Positions 1-11,035 are shown, counted from the first letter of the stretch. The stretch is DNA of 64,000 nt from Leguminivora glycinivorella (GCF_023078275.1 NC_062977.1:16823118-16887117); one strand, 5' to 3'. The notes: a model not told the origin generated them from the sequence alone. Numbers and translations are program-made.

Positions 1-426
1 ATCTTCTGCTATCAAGAAAAAACGACGAAGACGAGCCACTGTAATTTTACTACATGATAACGCTCGACCTCATGTGGCATCTACCGTTCGCCAACAGCTG
101 CAGAACTTGGGCTGGGAGACGATACCCCACCCACCTTATTCTCCAGACCTCGCACCATCAGACTTTCATTTGTTTAGAGCCTTGAAACGACATTTGCGGG
201 GTAAACAATTCAATGATTTTCATGATGTACAGGTGGAGTTGAAAAACTTTTTCTAGGCACAGCCATCAGAGTTCTGGGCGAAAGGCATCCAAACTTTGCC
301 GGATCGTTGGCAAGAAGTCATAGATGCTAATGGTGATTACATCATCGACTAAGCTTTTTGTATTGTAATAATAATAAAAAATATAAAACGTAAACCAAGT
401 GTCTCATTACTTTTGTGCCAACCCAA
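1..426 (+). mobile_element. mariner element, 3' part only
   Basis: The window opens inside a mariner transposon. The transposase remnant is followed by a short AT-rich 3' tail and a terminal inverted repeat ending in TTTTGTGCCAACCCAA at 426, next to TA, the mariner target dinucleotide. The left end lies outside the window. The in-frame stop in the transposase indicates a dead copy. Confidence 0.9.
2..352 (+). pseudogene. mariner transposase C-terminus (broken)
   Basis: This is the C-terminal catalytic half of a Tc1/mariner-superfamily transposase, which cuts and pastes its own element at TA sites. The frame contains HDNARPH, with the second catalytic aspartate, then YSPDLAPSDFHLF. Exactly 34 residues separate the two catalytic aspartates, which is the D34D signature of true mariners. 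A TAG stop at 254-256 follows KNFF, but the same frame continues with family-typical residues (PSEFWAKGI, then a terminal DGDYIID-like NGDYIID) to a natural stop at 350-352. The N-terminal DNA-binding domain and first aspartate are upstream of the window. The premature stop makes it a pseudogene unless it is a sequencing error. Confidence 0.9.
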
Positions 427-512
427 TAATAATCTATGAAATATATTTCCGGAATAAAATAAATTTCATTTCATTTCAAATTAAAGGTCTGGTTTACTAG
501 GGTTTATTGTTA

Positions 513-692
513 TCCATACTAATATTATAAATGGGAAAGTGTGTGTGTCTGTTTGTTTGTCCGTCTTTCACGGTAAAACGGAACGACGAATTGACGTGAA
601 TTTTTAAAGTGGAGATAGTTGAAGGGATGGAGAGTGACATAGCTTACTTTTTATCTCTGTCTAACGCGAGCGCAGCCGCGGGCAAAAGCTAG
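513..692 (+). repeat. Dispersed lepidopteran repeat, CCATACTAATATTATAAATG type, copy 1
   Basis: It starts TCCATACTAATATTATAAAT, has a GTGTGTGTCTGTTTGTTTGTC tract, and ends GGGCAAAAGCTAGTT. Further copies lie at 13799-13988 (+), 17663-17842 (-) and 21099-21273 (-). It is a common short non-coding repeat of moth and butterfly genomes. Its class (SINE-like or Helitron-like) is not settled from sequence alone, although the CTAG-type 3' end recalls Helitron derivatives. Confidence 0.8.
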
Positions 693-889
693 TTTTTCCA
701 TAAAAATATTTGCTATAAAATTTTAGTCTTATAAGAGATATAAGTTACCCTTCCTTATTTAATTAAATTAATAGGTACATATATATTATTACATATAAAA
801 CATGCCGCGAAACAAATTAAGTCATAGTCTGGAACCCACTTTTGTTTCAACAATTTGGGTTTAAACTCGTTTTGCAGAGACCTTGATAA

Positions 890-1112
890 CGTTTTTTTTT
901 ATGGGATAGGAGGCAAACGAGCAGACAGGTCGCCTTATGGTAAGCGATCACCGCCGCCCATGGACACCGGAAACACCAGAGGTGTTGGAGGTGCGTTGCC
1001 GGCCTTTAAGATGGGTGTACGCTCTTTTCTTGAAGATTTGAAGGTCGTATCGGTCCGGAAATACCGCAGGCGACAATTCATTCCACAGTTTAGCTGTACG
1101 GGGCAGGAAGTG
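890..1112 (+). repeat. Dispersed lepidopteran repeat (ATGGGATAGGAGGCAAACGA type)
   Basis: It begins with a T-run then ATGGGATAGGAGGCAAACGA and includes GATCACCGCCGCCCATGGAC and GTTGCCGGCCTTTAAGATGG. I recognise it as a widespread lepidopteran retroelement-derived repeat. The open frame across it is incidental. A loosely similar stretch (CAACTCATTCCAAAGTTGAA) lies near 38347-38372. Confidence 0.7.
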
Positions 1113-1644
1113 TAATTTCCATTATTTTATTTTTTACAATCCTCCGTTATCGCGAGCGATTTTCAACACCATATCAAAACCAGTTCAATATCATATCAAA
1201 TTGTTTAATCTGAATCAGGTTCCAAATTACAAGATTGAATAAGATTTGGGTAAGATTAAGACGGGACCTTATCTCAATATGAATAGAAAAAAGAATAGAA
1301 AGAATAGTAAAAAGGGGATAAAAGGAGAAATTATCGTAAAATTGGGCCACCAGGGCCACAGGGTAAGCGCAAAATGTGCGCGACGGTATCTCCCCTAGAG
1401 ATAGACTTCCCGTCCTTTTCTAACTGTATTTATTAGAGAGGAATGGATAGTCTATCCTTCGGGCGAGGTACTGTCGTGCACATCGTGTTTGCCCTGTTGG
1501 GTCTGAAGTTCAACAGGTTCATTAATGTGCCTTTCTATGTAGGTTGGTTTATTTATAGGAAATAAATGTCCTAGTTATTAACTTTTCTGAGTCTTAGGAA
1601 TATTTCTGTAACAATAATGATTATAAATAGCATGTCTGTATGTA
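1113..1644. other. Unassigned stretch
   Basis: No convincing gene. A GC-richer core at about 1345-1545 (GCCACCAGGGCCACAGGG onward) could be an older repeat, but I found no second copy in the window. Confidence 0.4.
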
Positions 1645-1895
1645 CACTGAGAGAAATTTGCATTGTGAATTTAACAAGTTCGACTTGTTGCGGTTTATCC
1701 GTTTGAATCAGCCAAACGTATGTTTAAAACAATATGTGTCAGGTTGTTTTTATGAAATCGACTTGTTGATTCAAATATATATTGCCGATTCAAATGACAA
1801 GTAGCTTGTTGTTTGAACCAAAGAGCACGTAGGCGCTATTTTAACCAAAAAACTTGTTGAACGAACATGAAAACTGGTTGTATTTTCTCTCAGTG
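1645..1895 (+). mobile_element. MITE, CACTGAGAGAAA family, copy 1
   Basis: Terminal inverted repeats CACTGAGAGAAAT / TTTCTCTCAGTG are flanked by TA on both sides. The element is 251 bp. Inside is the perfect palindrome AACAAGTTCGACTTGTT. Nearly identical copies are at 4176-4430 (+) and 59299-59547 (-). It has no coding capacity. Confidence 0.9.
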
Positions 1896-2061
1896 TAGGA
1901 TGTGTAAGTAGATAAGTAAGTGTGGTAAACTTATATTTATGTTATTATTTTATATATTTGTTTAATAATACTATATTTACTGAAATTGTAATTGGAACAG
2001 AATAAAGAGCAAACACCTCTTCATGTTCTCTTTGTACCCACTGCATAGTCAACTAACCACA

Positions 2062-2337
2062 AAATTAAAAGGAAAAACCCCCGACCGCGACATTAGTGGA
2101 CTGATTTTCATGAAACATGGCTAAGAACACTCCCGACTAACTCAGCTTTCAAACAAAAAAAAGTAAATCGAAATCGGTTCATCCATTCGGGAGCTACGAT
2201 GCCACAGACAGACACACACACAGACAGACAAACAGACAGACAGACAAACAGACAGACAGACCGACAGACCAATAGATAGACAGACAGACAGACACGTCAA
2301 ACTTATAACACCCCGTCGTTTTTGCGTCGGGGGTTAA
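2062..2337 (+). mobile_element. Short element with AACCCCCGAC termini and (CAGA)n, copy 1
   Basis: It opens AACCCCCGACCGCGAC and closes GCGTCGGGGGTT, an inverted-repeat pair. Between them lie TTTCATGAAACATGGCTAAG, a conserved GGGAGCTACGATGCCACAGA block and a (CAGA)n microsatellite at about 2209-2295. Other copies: 10161-10438, 12704-12939, 43757-43967, and a right-end scrap at 39271-39297. All are on the + strand here. Confidence 0.85.
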
Positions 2338-2416
2338 GAAACAAAAGACCTAATTCTATTTTAATCTCTGTTACAAAAACTACATAAATAAATAGATAAT
2401 TATACCGTGGATTGTA

Positions 2417-2551
2417 AGTCCGTTTTCACATTATCCGATCCGATATCGGATGTCGGAAGGATTTCAATAGAAAAAATCCAAGATGGCGCCTGTAGTGTAT
2501 AGAATATCGGTCCGACATCCGATATCGGATCGGATAATGTGAAAACGCACT
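2417..2551. mobile_element. MITE with 41-bp terminal inverted repeats
   Basis: Arms 2417-2457 and 2511-2551 are reverse complements with one mismatch, starting AGT(C/G)CGTTTTCACATTATC and containing the palindrome CGATATCG. The 53-bp centre holds CAAGATGGCGCCTG. This is a compact hairpin MITE with no coding capacity. Confidence 0.9.
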
Positions 2552-2744
2552 AACACAAGAAATACTACTAATATTACTAACTAAACTTATCTACTAACCA
2601 ACATTAATTTTGTTCTGTGACTGTTCTAACTATATTTCCTTCTCACTCCCACAGTCTCATTTACTGACGTAGGTGGGGACAACCAAAAATACACCCATTT
2701 TATAAAAAACATTCTTCATACATCCTATCCTTCGTTACTTTACA

Positions 2745-3230
2745 CCAAAGACATACATAACTCCGTATCGACAGATAAAGTCTAAAGAAACCAAAAACAA
2801 TATTGTACCTTAATTTTCAGTACCATACAGAAAAAAAGGTACTGGTGATTGCGATGACTAGATGGCATGTACAGCCTTTGGAGTACGCTCAGATAGATGG
2901 CGCTAATATTATTTATTTAGTTTATTTAATCATTTTATTGCACTATAAAGAAAATCTTGCAGTTTACAAAGGCGGACTTAATGCTTTAAGGCATTCTCTA
3001 CCAGTCAACCTCAAGGCTAAGCAGAGAGACTTAATACTGAGAGTGATTAATACTTGACATTTTAACACGTCATATCAAGCTAACAATATGAGCCAAATTG
3101 TCAAAACTGAGGTTCAAAAGTTTTAAGCCTATGTCGAGAGATGGCAGTCTATGCACTGTGATTACACATTTTACTTCGACAGTAACTCTCTATAATACTC
3201 GATCCTCTTTGCTTTACACGAATCGTGATA
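2745..3230 (-). repeat. Dispersed repeat A, minus copy split by an insertion
   Basis: Read on the minus strand it matches 10745-11035 and 5385-5615. Shared blocks are the AGTTACTGTCGAAGTAAAAT region, TAATATTAGCGCCATCTA, CCGTACCTTTTTCTGTATGG and TATCTGTCTATACGGAGTTA. The copy is interrupted at 2908-3056 by a retroelement tail, because the flanks of that tail are contiguous in the other copies. Confidence 0.8.
2908..3056 (-). mobile_element. Retroelement 3' tail (family T), minus copy
   Basis: On the minus strand: TGACTGGTAGAGAATGCC, TTAAGTCCGCCTTTGTAA, then TGCAATAAAATGATTAAAT. The same 3' end occurs at 34780-34877 (+) and 54758-54880 (-), always ending GTGCAATAAAGTTTAAATAA-like. It has inserted into dispersed repeat A. 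It is probably the 3' end of a non-LTR element or a dependent SINE. Confidence 0.7.
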
Positions 3231-3292
3231 TGTAAGCTCAACTTTAAAATTACAACTCACATTAAGAATAGGCTTGTGCCGTTTCGTTCGTT

Positions 3293-3626
3293 GATCGGAG
3301 CGCTCCGATCTCGTTCAATCGCTCCCATGAACTAGTTCGCTCTTTTAGGTCTTTTGCTCATTTAGTTCAGCCAGACCAGCGATCACTGCGGTCGGAAAGA
3401 TCAGAACGAATGGGACCGAATAGTGTCAAAATTATACGAATAGTCCACAGATAGTGACATTCCGGGCCGAAAGATTGTAAGTAACCGAAGTTTAATATGA
3501 AAACTTGACTTTTTTTGTTGCTCTGCTAAGTAGCTCTCGCTCTCGGTCGGCGCAGTCACACATTCGTTCTCGATCCAAACCGCTCGCGCTCGCCGATCCT
3601 ATACTGAACTAAATGAGCAAAGACCG
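3293..3626. mobile_element. MITE-like inverted-repeat element
   Basis: GGTCTTTTGCTCATTTAGTT at 3348 and its reverse complement at 3604-3625 (CTGAACTAAATGAGCAAAGA) frame a 280-bp segment. Just outside lies a perfect 18-bp palindrome, GATCGGAGCGCTCCGATC (3293-3310). No coding. The exact outer ends are uncertain. Confidence 0.65.
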
Positions 3627-3803
3627 ATTCTCAGACCAATTAAGAATCTCTGATTTATGAAACAGCGGCAAAACATTTGACAGTCTCGCAGCATTAATTA
3701 ATCACACATAAACACAGCAATAATACGTCGCGGAAAAAGAGACAAACGAGAAAGCCTCTAGCCAAGAGAGTACAATCGTTGACGCTCGGTGGCGTACTGT
3801 AGT

Positions 3804-4094
3804 TGGGCCATTTTTTCAAAGTTGTCCATCCCACTTTTTTTTGTATTTGGAAATTTTTATGTGGTTTCCACTCAGAATCGCAAGCTCTTTCTATTTGTCC
3901 CAAAGTTTTTTCCCATTCCGTTACCATTTTTTCATACATTTCGTATGGCGGTAACGGAATGGAAGATTTAAAAAAATGTATGGAAATCTTGGGACATTTT
4001 TTTTTCCTATCGCTCGCGTTTCTGAGTAATAATCGCGTAAAAAATACCCATGTTACAAAAAAGTGGGGTGGATAACTTTGAAAAAAATGGCCCA
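3804..4094. mobile_element. MITE, TGGGCCATTTTTTCAAAG family
   Basis: Long inverted repeats: left TGGGCCATTTTTTCAAAGTT, right AACTTTGAAAAAAATGGCCC, extending through the GTCCATCCCAC / GTGGGGTGGATA blocks. An inner inverted pair CCATTCCGTTACCATTTTTT / CGGTAACGGAATGG is visible. A related inner segment lies at 52766-52925. Overlapping open frames here are incidental. Confidence 0.8.
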
Positions 4095-4175
4095 GTTAGC
4101 TCTCTCTATCGCTCTTCTGTATTGGCGAGACAAAGCCAGTTGCGTATTGTTTGCCACGGAGTGTTAAAGATTGTA

Positions 4176-4430
4176 CACTGAGAGAAATTTGCATTGTGAA
4201 TTTAACAAGTTCGACTTGTTGCGGTTTATCCGTTTGAATCAGCCAAACGTATGTTTAAAACAATATGTGTCAGGTTGTTTTTATAATTATAAAATCGACT
4301 TGTTGATTCAAATATATTGCCGATTCAAATGACAAGTAGCTTGTTGTTTGAACCAAAGAGCACGTAGGCGCTATTTTAACCAAAAAACTTGTTGAACGAA
4401 CATAAAAACTGGTTGTATTTTCTCTCAGTG
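4176..4430 (+). mobile_element. MITE, CACTGAGAGAAA family, copy 2
   Basis: Same ends as the copy at 1645-1895, flanked by TA on each side, 255 bp. The length difference reflects a few extra bases near TTTTTATAATTATAAAATCG. Confidence 0.9.
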
Positions 4431-4759
4431 TAGTTTTGGCTACAGACCCAGAACACCCTTATTAATCTTCTCGTAGCAGCTGAGCGCGTGAGCTATGATA
4501 CTTTGAGGCTTTTACAATTGTTACATTAGGAATATAGCTGTATTTTGATGTTAGGGTAAACTTTACGGCATATAATATACATATATAGGTAGTATATGTG
4601 GGAGCTAAAGACCTTTCAAATTGATCTTGACAAATAAAGTACGGTCCACACAGAGCGTCGAGAATCCAGTTCCTTGCTCAAATGGTCAATGTAGAGTTGT
4701 TCCGGCTAAGGCATCACAATGCACCTACTGTTGCAATCGAGGACAGTCTACATTGAACA

Positions 4760-4810
4760 TTTCCAACCAGTTTCATTTGCCCCCGAGAAGATTTGCCCCG
4801 CTGTACCTTA
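4760..4810 (+). mobile_element. Right-end fragment of the CGGGGCAAAT MITE family
   Basis: CCAGTTTCATTTGCCCCC and GATTTGCCCCGCTGTACCTT match the right terminus of the element at 13022-13413. The left end is missing. Confidence 0.6.
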
Positions 4811-4952
4811 ATCAAAAACTTAAAAGTGTTTGTCAATCTCTGTCTCTCTGTCTCAATTAAATCTTATAAATTCCCGGCATGACTTCACAAAATTCAACTT
4901 CATTTCGTTCTGTAACTTCGGCCCTTGTACTGTATTAAGTACTATAAACTCT

Positions 4953-5100
4953 AACCCCCTTATTCATAAACGTACTCTAAAGTTATCAAGCCGATAAAGT
5001 TCGTTTGTCCCTTTCTATCACACCAATACGTCAGAAAGGGACAAACTAATTTTATCGGCTTGATAACTTTATAGTAAATAGGTACATTTATAAGAGGTTA
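4953..5100. mobile_element. MITE, CTTATTCATAAACGT family
   Basis: The ends TAACCCCCTTATTCATAAACG and TTTATAAGAGGTTA are inverted. The inner arms AGTTATCAAGCCGATAAAGT and AATTTTATCGGCTTGATAAC, then TTTGTCCCTTTCT / AGAAAGGGACAAA, make it almost one continuous hairpin. Confidence 0.85.
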
Positions 5101-5118
5101 AATGTGTACAGTCAACCA

Positions 5119-5227
5119 ATTGGAACCCTAGGCCACTCTACAACCATGTCAAAATGACAAGCAGTAAAAGATGTCTTACAATCTGATTTATAACGTCACT
5201 GTGACATAGTCTTACATTGGTTCCAAT
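5119..5227. mobile_element. MITE, ATTGGAACCCTAGG family, degraded copy
   Basis: The left end ATTGGAACCCTAGGCCAC is intact; the right end is degraded to ACATTGGTTCCAAT. In the opposite orientation it resembles the intact element at 11135-11250. Confidence 0.7.
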
Positions 5228-5384
5228 CAAGAATCTTATATACATGGATGTTGCACGCCGAACATTACTTTGAAGCCAGAAAATTTGACCTTGAATTACG
5301 TCACGCCGGTCTTGCATCTCTTTCTTTAGGGTGTCCATGATTAAGCATACATTAGGGATATCCCGCGGAATTTGACGTATTACA

Positions 5385-5615
5385 TCTCTCGACACAGGCT
5401 TAAAACCTTTGAACCTCCGTTTTGACAATATTCTCAGCTTGATATGATATTGATATGTGTTAAAATGTCAAATATTAATATTAGCGCCATCTATCTGAGC
5501 GTACCTACCCCAAAGGTGTATCGCCATCTAGCTCACCGTACCTTTTTCTGTATGGTTTTGAGGTACGTTTTTTTCTTAGACTTTATCTGTCTATACGGAG
5601 TTACATAAGTATTTG
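5385..5615 (+). repeat. Dispersed repeat A, plus copy
   Basis: Matches 10745-11035 from GACACAGGCTTAAAAC through TCTATACGGAGTTA, with small indels. No coding. Confidence 0.75.
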
Positions 5616-6997
5616 TCTTTTACTAACTGACACCTGTGTTTATTAAAGGTCACTTTAAACCATCACAATAATATTTTGGTAGTAACTACTGGGAAAACTA
5701 ATCCCAGTAGCTATCAACCCCGGTGTGGTAATTAACAATGTGGGGGAAATTCCAGTAGTTAGGACAGGTAAAAACTTGGTGGTAACTAGTGGGAATAGCC
5801 ACAAAAATATAAGGGAAGTATTTGTCAATGGGGAAATAATGAAATACTAGGACGTTTTAAAACAGTATCTTTATTTTTAAGCGCCACCCCAAATCTCAAG
5901 GAAGGTGGTTCTCAATTCGTACGTATTTCAATTCTCTTCGCATGTATATATGTATCTCAATTTAATGTTTATGCCACGATATATCCGTCGTTACTGGACT
6001 GATTTTTAAAATTTCTTTCTGTGTCATAATCTTCAGGCTTAAAGTGCAAATCTGCAAATTGTCGAACGCTCTGAAACATTTCCTTTTATCGGTACAATCG
6101 ACAGCCAACAGCCAATGCTGCCTCCTTCCTTCATCTTTTGGAACACTGAAAAGTTTAATATTATTCATGTTAATTGTAAAGACATAAATTATATAAAGTT
6201 GGTATTATTATACTGTGATATGAACTATGAACATAGAAACCGTACCAAGTTGATAGATTTAGCTCCATTCAATAAGAGTAAATACCATGCAAGAAAAAAG
6301 ATTGGTCACCCTAGTCGTAAAACCACACATAGCATTATTTTTCTTTAAAGGTCATATTTATCGTTCTAAACCTATTCGTGGGAATTTTGATATAATTTGA
6401 GACAATGAAAACAATATAATGATAAGAACTAACCAAGATTACAAGCAAAATAGAAGAAAATTTATTGCCAGTGAGGTTTATGAACATTTTGGTAAAATAA
6501 GTACTTACTTGTGAAATTTTACGTCGGATTTCGGTTTCCATTTACTTCCACAATGGTTCACTATGCAATACATAGCTCAGAACTTAAGTAAATCGTCGAA
6601 AAACGTTTATTTTGCAAAATAAATCTCTGAATCGGTGAATGAATTTTGACAATTCTGACATATCGGGCATATTTTTTTATTATTAGTGTTCCCATAGTAC
6701 GCAGGAGGTAAATACCGGAGAAATAAGGTTTTTGATTGAGTTTTTTTTTGTATAATACAAAGAAAAGTAAGTCAATTTGATTGAAGAATGTTTTATACGT
6801 TTTTTTTATTAACTTATCTGGCAATACATCACAGTGTTGGAATGAGATAGAACATAGGAGTAAAGGTGAATGAACCTGGCTTCAACTCATTGGTCGGCAC
6901 GCACTATCCAGAGATATATATAAAATTCTTGGTTCCAATTGGTTGACTATACCTGTGACACTGTATACTTACTATCAAACCCCATGCAATCCATTTA
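5616..6997. other. Long stretch without recognisable features
   Basis: AT-rich. I see no gene; the short open frames lack family motifs. Around 5690-5800 there are loosely inverted segments (GTAGTAACTACTGGGAA and CCAGTAGTTAGG) suggesting an eroded hairpin element. Near 6935, GGTTCCAATTGGTTGACTAT is a scrap of the ATTGGAACCC MITE family flank. Confidence 0.4.
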
Positions 6998-7215
6998 CGA
7001 CCGGTCTGACAAAACTACGACCGGTGACCCTGCCTGCTAAACCGCGGTCCAGGGTTCGAATCCCGGTAAGGGCATTTATTTGTGTGATGAGCACAGATAT
7101 TTGTTCCTGAGTTATGGATTTTTTCTATGTATATAAGTATGTATTTATCTATATAAGTAAGTATATCGTCGCCTGGCACCCATAGTACAAGTTTTGCTTA
7201 GTTTGAGGCTAGGAG
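6998..7215 (+). mobile_element. tRNA-derived SINE (GACCGGTCTGG family), copy 1
   Basis: The RNA polymerase III B box GGTTCGAATCCC is present; the A-box side is disturbed by a short repeat of TACGACCGGT. The body is CCCGGTAAGGGCATTTATTTG, GATGAGCACAGATATTTGTT and TATGTATATAAGTATGTATT, with a tail like the copy at 62068-62338. It is not a functional tRNA. Confidence 0.85.
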
Positions 7216-7500
7216 ATTTAAATCATTGTTTTCTGTAATAGCTTATATCGTATTACGCGTCCATGTCAGCGGCAATATGCCTTCAAAGTAAAAATACAAC
7301 TGGCAACCGAGATTTTTGTTCAATGCAATCTGAATCTTACTCCATCCACGATAGAGGTGATATTATTTTAAAATGCTGATGTTACTATGAATATTCTTAA
7401 GTTACATCACTCTTCGTTGGATGACACTTGTTCTTTCGTAACGAAAGAAACTTATATAAGAACAATTTGTTTGATCTAAGAAGTGTGTATAACATTCTGC

Positions 7501-7685
7501 AAGGTACAGCGGGGTAAATCCCGACTGGGGGGCAATTGCAACTGATCCATTTTTTCCATTATTACACAATTAACTTGAGTTTCACGCGTGCTATTTAACC
7601 GGCGGTGGACACTATTTTATAATGCAAACATTGTAAAACATGGAAAATAATGGATCAGTTTCAATTGCCCCCCAGTCGAAATTAC
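7501..7685. mobile_element. MITE, AAGGTACAGCGGGG family, right end trimmed
   Basis: Left AAGGTACAGCGGGGTAAAT, CTGGGGGGCAATTG, ACTGATCCAT; right ATGGATCAGTTTCAATTG, CCCCCCAGTCGAAAT. The outermost right bases are lost. A full copy lies at 13022-13413. Confidence 0.8.
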
Positions 7686-7749
7686 CACTTACACTTACTT
7701 ACCGCTGTAACTTACCACTTACACACCAGTTACATGCTACTTATGCATA

Positions 7750-7935
7750 TACATACAACATACAATCACGCCTTATCCCTTAAAGGGGTAGGCAGAACAG
7801 ATGAAACTACTCAAGTTTCAGTGCCATTCTTTGAAACAAAACGAAAATTGTGACATTGCAGTGATAGGCTGCCAGCCTCTCGCCCACGCCGCGATTTAAC
7901 CCGAATCCCATAGTCGACTTCTACGACACCCACCC
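7750..7935 (+). repeat. Dispersed repeat C (AAAGGGGTAGGCAGA family)
   Basis: Contains ACAATCACGCCTTATCCC, AAAGGGGTAGGCAGA, CAAGTTTCAGTGCCA and CCGCGATTTAACCCGAATCC. Related copies: 8985-9190 (-), 37883-37986 (-), 60627-60750 (+) and an inner scrap at 58524-58572 (-). Confidence 0.75.
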
Positions 7936-8984
7936 GTATACCTGACTTGCTAGCATGAGTTACATCGCGCGTAACTCATCAGCTCAGTATTAAATATATT
8001 AGCATGCAACAAAATCAGTAACCAATCACAATCACTGGCCAGTGTTCTCGAGGCCGTAATCCCCACAGCGGCCACCACGGGACGGCTGTAATCCCACGGG
8101 CCGAGTTAAGCCTTCGAGTGATGAATTGCTCGAGTCTTCCACTCGACTTGCGTCGCATTGAGACAAATTGCTATTGAATCATTAGGTGTAAACGCCTACG
8201 GCGTGACGGCGTAGCGGCGCGTAGCTTGCTACAGTTGCGTAGTAAAGGGCGATCAGTCATTTTTAGGTCGGTTCGCGTTGGTTCGTCTCTTAGAGCACTT
8301 TGTCAAAGAATTTAAGTTTTAAAAGTTGTTTTCAAGACACAAAATGAATAACCTGTTTATTATAAATCTAAGATCTAAGCTTATGCGCTTTTGGAAGTTA
8401 GACGGAACGATCGACTTCATGCAGAAAAATATTTTGCAAGTTTTGTTCAAGGACATATAAGTAACATTGGAGAAATTATCTAAAATCTTTTGAAAAATAT
8501 ATTCACTTTACAAGTTCTTGAAATAATGATAATAAAATCCTTGACTCGAGGTTGGCAACTCTGGTCCAATGAAGTTACTTTTTGAGTAATTAAAATTTTG
8601 TATAATTTTGAAAAATGCAACAATGAAAGATATTTATTTAGTTATTGAACAATAATAGAATAGCTAATTTAAGTGATTTAAATAAAATTATTAAAAAAAA
8701 TTGTATTTAATTTCAAAACGCCGAAGATCTCTCATTAAATTTTAACCCTGCAATGCTTAAGATATAATCCAGTCGGGACAGTAGGGTTTATTTATGTACG
8801 CCGTTAAGAAGTGGGTCACCCTTCGGCTCTTAAATATCATCCTAGGGAGCTCACTAAATAAAATATGCAGGGAAATCTTAGGGAAAACAAAGTATGAAAT
8901 ATTACGCCACTGACAGGGATACGATTTATTAACTACCGGTGGCAGATAATTTATAGTGCAATGTTTACATAGTTTACATATACT
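7936..8984. other. Unassigned stretch
   Basis: No gene recognised. A GC-richer block at 8040-8240 contains GCCTACGGCGTGACGGCGTAGC but has no second copy here. The remainder is AT-rich. The 114-codon minus open frame at 8757-9101 takes its first third from repeat C and is incidental. Confidence 0.4.
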
Positions 8985-9190
8985 TTTCATAGTTTGAATA
9001 TGACGGGTTAAGAATTTCACCACCCCCTTTCTTCCCGTGGATGTCGTAGAAGTCGACTGTGGGATATGGGTTAAATTGTGGCGTAGGCGAGAGGCTGGCA
9101 ACCTGTCACTGCAATGTCACAATTTTCGTTTTCTTTCAACCCCTTTTTGCCAGTGAGTGGCACTGATACAGGCGTGATTGTATGTATATA
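8985..9190 (-). repeat. Dispersed repeat C, minus copy
   Basis: On the minus strand it shows ACAATCACGCCTGTATCAGTG, GGGGTTGAAAG, TGTGACATTGCAGTGACAGG and TCGACTTCTACGACATCCAC, matching 7750-7935. Confidence 0.75.
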
Positions 9191-9738
9191 GTACATATTG
9201 TTCATGTGTCTCTGTCCTCGCTACGGGCCGGTTGCTCTTTATGGGATACAGGTGATCTGATTGTAGGTAATGTATGTTAGGTTTTTGTATCTATTATATA
9301 TTTGGTGTAACTTAAACTGATGATTATGAAATTGTCGCACATTTATCTGGGACATCAGATAAAGTTTCACATGGACAAGAGCCTAAGACTAAGAGCCGTG
9401 GCCTGTTAGTAAGTGAAAGCTTATGGTTGTATTTCAGACACCAACTTGCGCGTGTTATAACTACGAGAATAGGCTACTAGACTCATATTGAATTTGACAC
9501 AATAAATGATTGTCTTCCGTTGTATTTGACATAAAAAACCAATATTTATAGATTTTGGGTATTAAAAGCGTATGATGACTACGTATTTTCAATTAAAAAT
9601 GTGTTTAATTTTTCTTTGGCCACCGAAACGCTGTCAGCAATGTAGCGACGTCATCGAATTCGAACTTACTTCATATCAAAACAATCAGTAACATAACGAA
9701 CTTTATGCTTCATACTCAAAAGTCAGAAAATAATGTTT

Positions 9739-9983
9739 TCGGTCTAGCGCAGTCGGTAGTGACCCTGCCTGCTGCGCCGCGGTCACGGGTTCGAATCCCG
9801 GTAAGGGAATTTATTTGTGTGATGAGCACAGATTCCTGAGTCATGGATGTTTTATATGTATATAAGTATTTATATATTATATATATCGTTGTCTGGGTAC
9901 CTACAACACAAGCCTTCTTGAGCTTACCGTGGGCCTCAGTCAATCTGTGTAAGAATGTCCTATAATAATATTTATTTATTTAT
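9739..9983 (+). mobile_element. tRNA-derived SINE (GACCGGTCTGG family), copy 2
   Basis: A-box side TCTAGCGCAGTCGGTAGTG, B box GGTTCGAATCCC, body GATGAGCACAG...ATGGATGTTTTATATG, and 3' end CTTGAGCTTACCGTGGGCCT then AATATTTATTTATTTA. Nearly full length. Confidence 0.9.
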
Positions 9984-10160
9984 CTAGAAGGACCTGATGC
10001 ACAGATAATCTATATAACATGACTGTCTTGTTTTCGTCTGATTACGTAAAAGTATACTTAAAAATATTTAATGCTGTTTTTAGGTCATAATAAAATATGG
10101 TAATATTTTATTTCGGTTAATATGACAGTGCTTAATCATATAAAACAGACTTTAAATAAA

Positions 10161-10320
10161 AATTAAAATTTTGAAAAAACCCCCGACCGCGACATAGTGG
10201 ACCGATTTTCATGAAACATGGCTAAGAACACTCCCGACTAACTCAGCTTTCAAACAAAAAAAACTAAATCGAAATCGGTTCACCCGTTCGGGAGCTACGG
10301 TGCCACAGACAGACACACAC

Positions 10321-10395
<75 letters not shown>

Positions 10396-10438
10396 CGTCA
10401 AACTTATAACACCCCGTCGTTTTTGCGTCGGGGGTTAA
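10161..10438 (+). mobile_element. Short element with AACCCCCGAC termini and (CAGA)n, copy 2
   Basis: AACCCCCGACCGCGACAT to GCGTCGGGGGTT, with an expanded (CAGA)n tract at about 10309-10394. Preceded by AATTAAAATTTTGAAA, as in copies 3 and 4. Confidence 0.85.
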
Positions 10439-10744
10439 AAAAGGGTCAAGTAGCCTATTATCATCACTGTATTTAAGGGGCAATCATATTTTTCACGAGC
10501 ACAAGGAAAATAATACTACTTAAGTACGCATTTTTTGTGTCTCTATAACTTACTATTTCTATTATCCCTTTTCTATTCTTTCTCCTCGATTATTAGTGTA
10601 TTTCCAAAAAAAGCCTTTGAATGGCTGCCCAATATATCTCAACACATTGTTCTTACATAAAACATTCGGGGCATGATTCTCCCCTAATTTCGTCGACGTA
10701 ATTAAATAGAGTAAATTAACGAGAATAAAGACTATGTGAAGGCA

Positions 10745-11035
10745 AAGAGGATCGAGTATTATAGAGAGTTACTGTCGAAGTAAAATGTGTAATCACAGTG
10801 CATAGACTGCCATCTCTTGACACAGGCTTAAAACTTTTGAACCTCAGTTTTGACAATTTGGCCCATATTCTTGGCTTTCTGTGTTAAAATGTCAAATATT
10901 AATATTAGCGCCATCTAGCTGAGCGTACCCCAAAGGTGTAATGCCATCTAGGCCACCGTACCTTTTTCTGTATGGTACTGAAGTACGTTTCTTAGACTTT
11001 ATCTGTCTATACGGAGTTATTTATGTCTTTGGTGA
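10745..11035 (+). repeat. Dispersed repeat A, longest uninterrupted copy
   Basis: Reference copy for 2745-3230 and 5385-5615, running from GAGGATCGAGTATTATAGAG to ATTTATGTCTTTGGTGAA. Confidence 0.75.

Noticed and set aside
855..1115. 86-codon frame as a gene
   Set aside because: It translates a common lepidopteran dispersed repeat.
8757..9101. 114-codon minus open frame as a gene
   Set aside because: The first third is dispersed repeat C; the remainder has no domain and no splice or codon signal.
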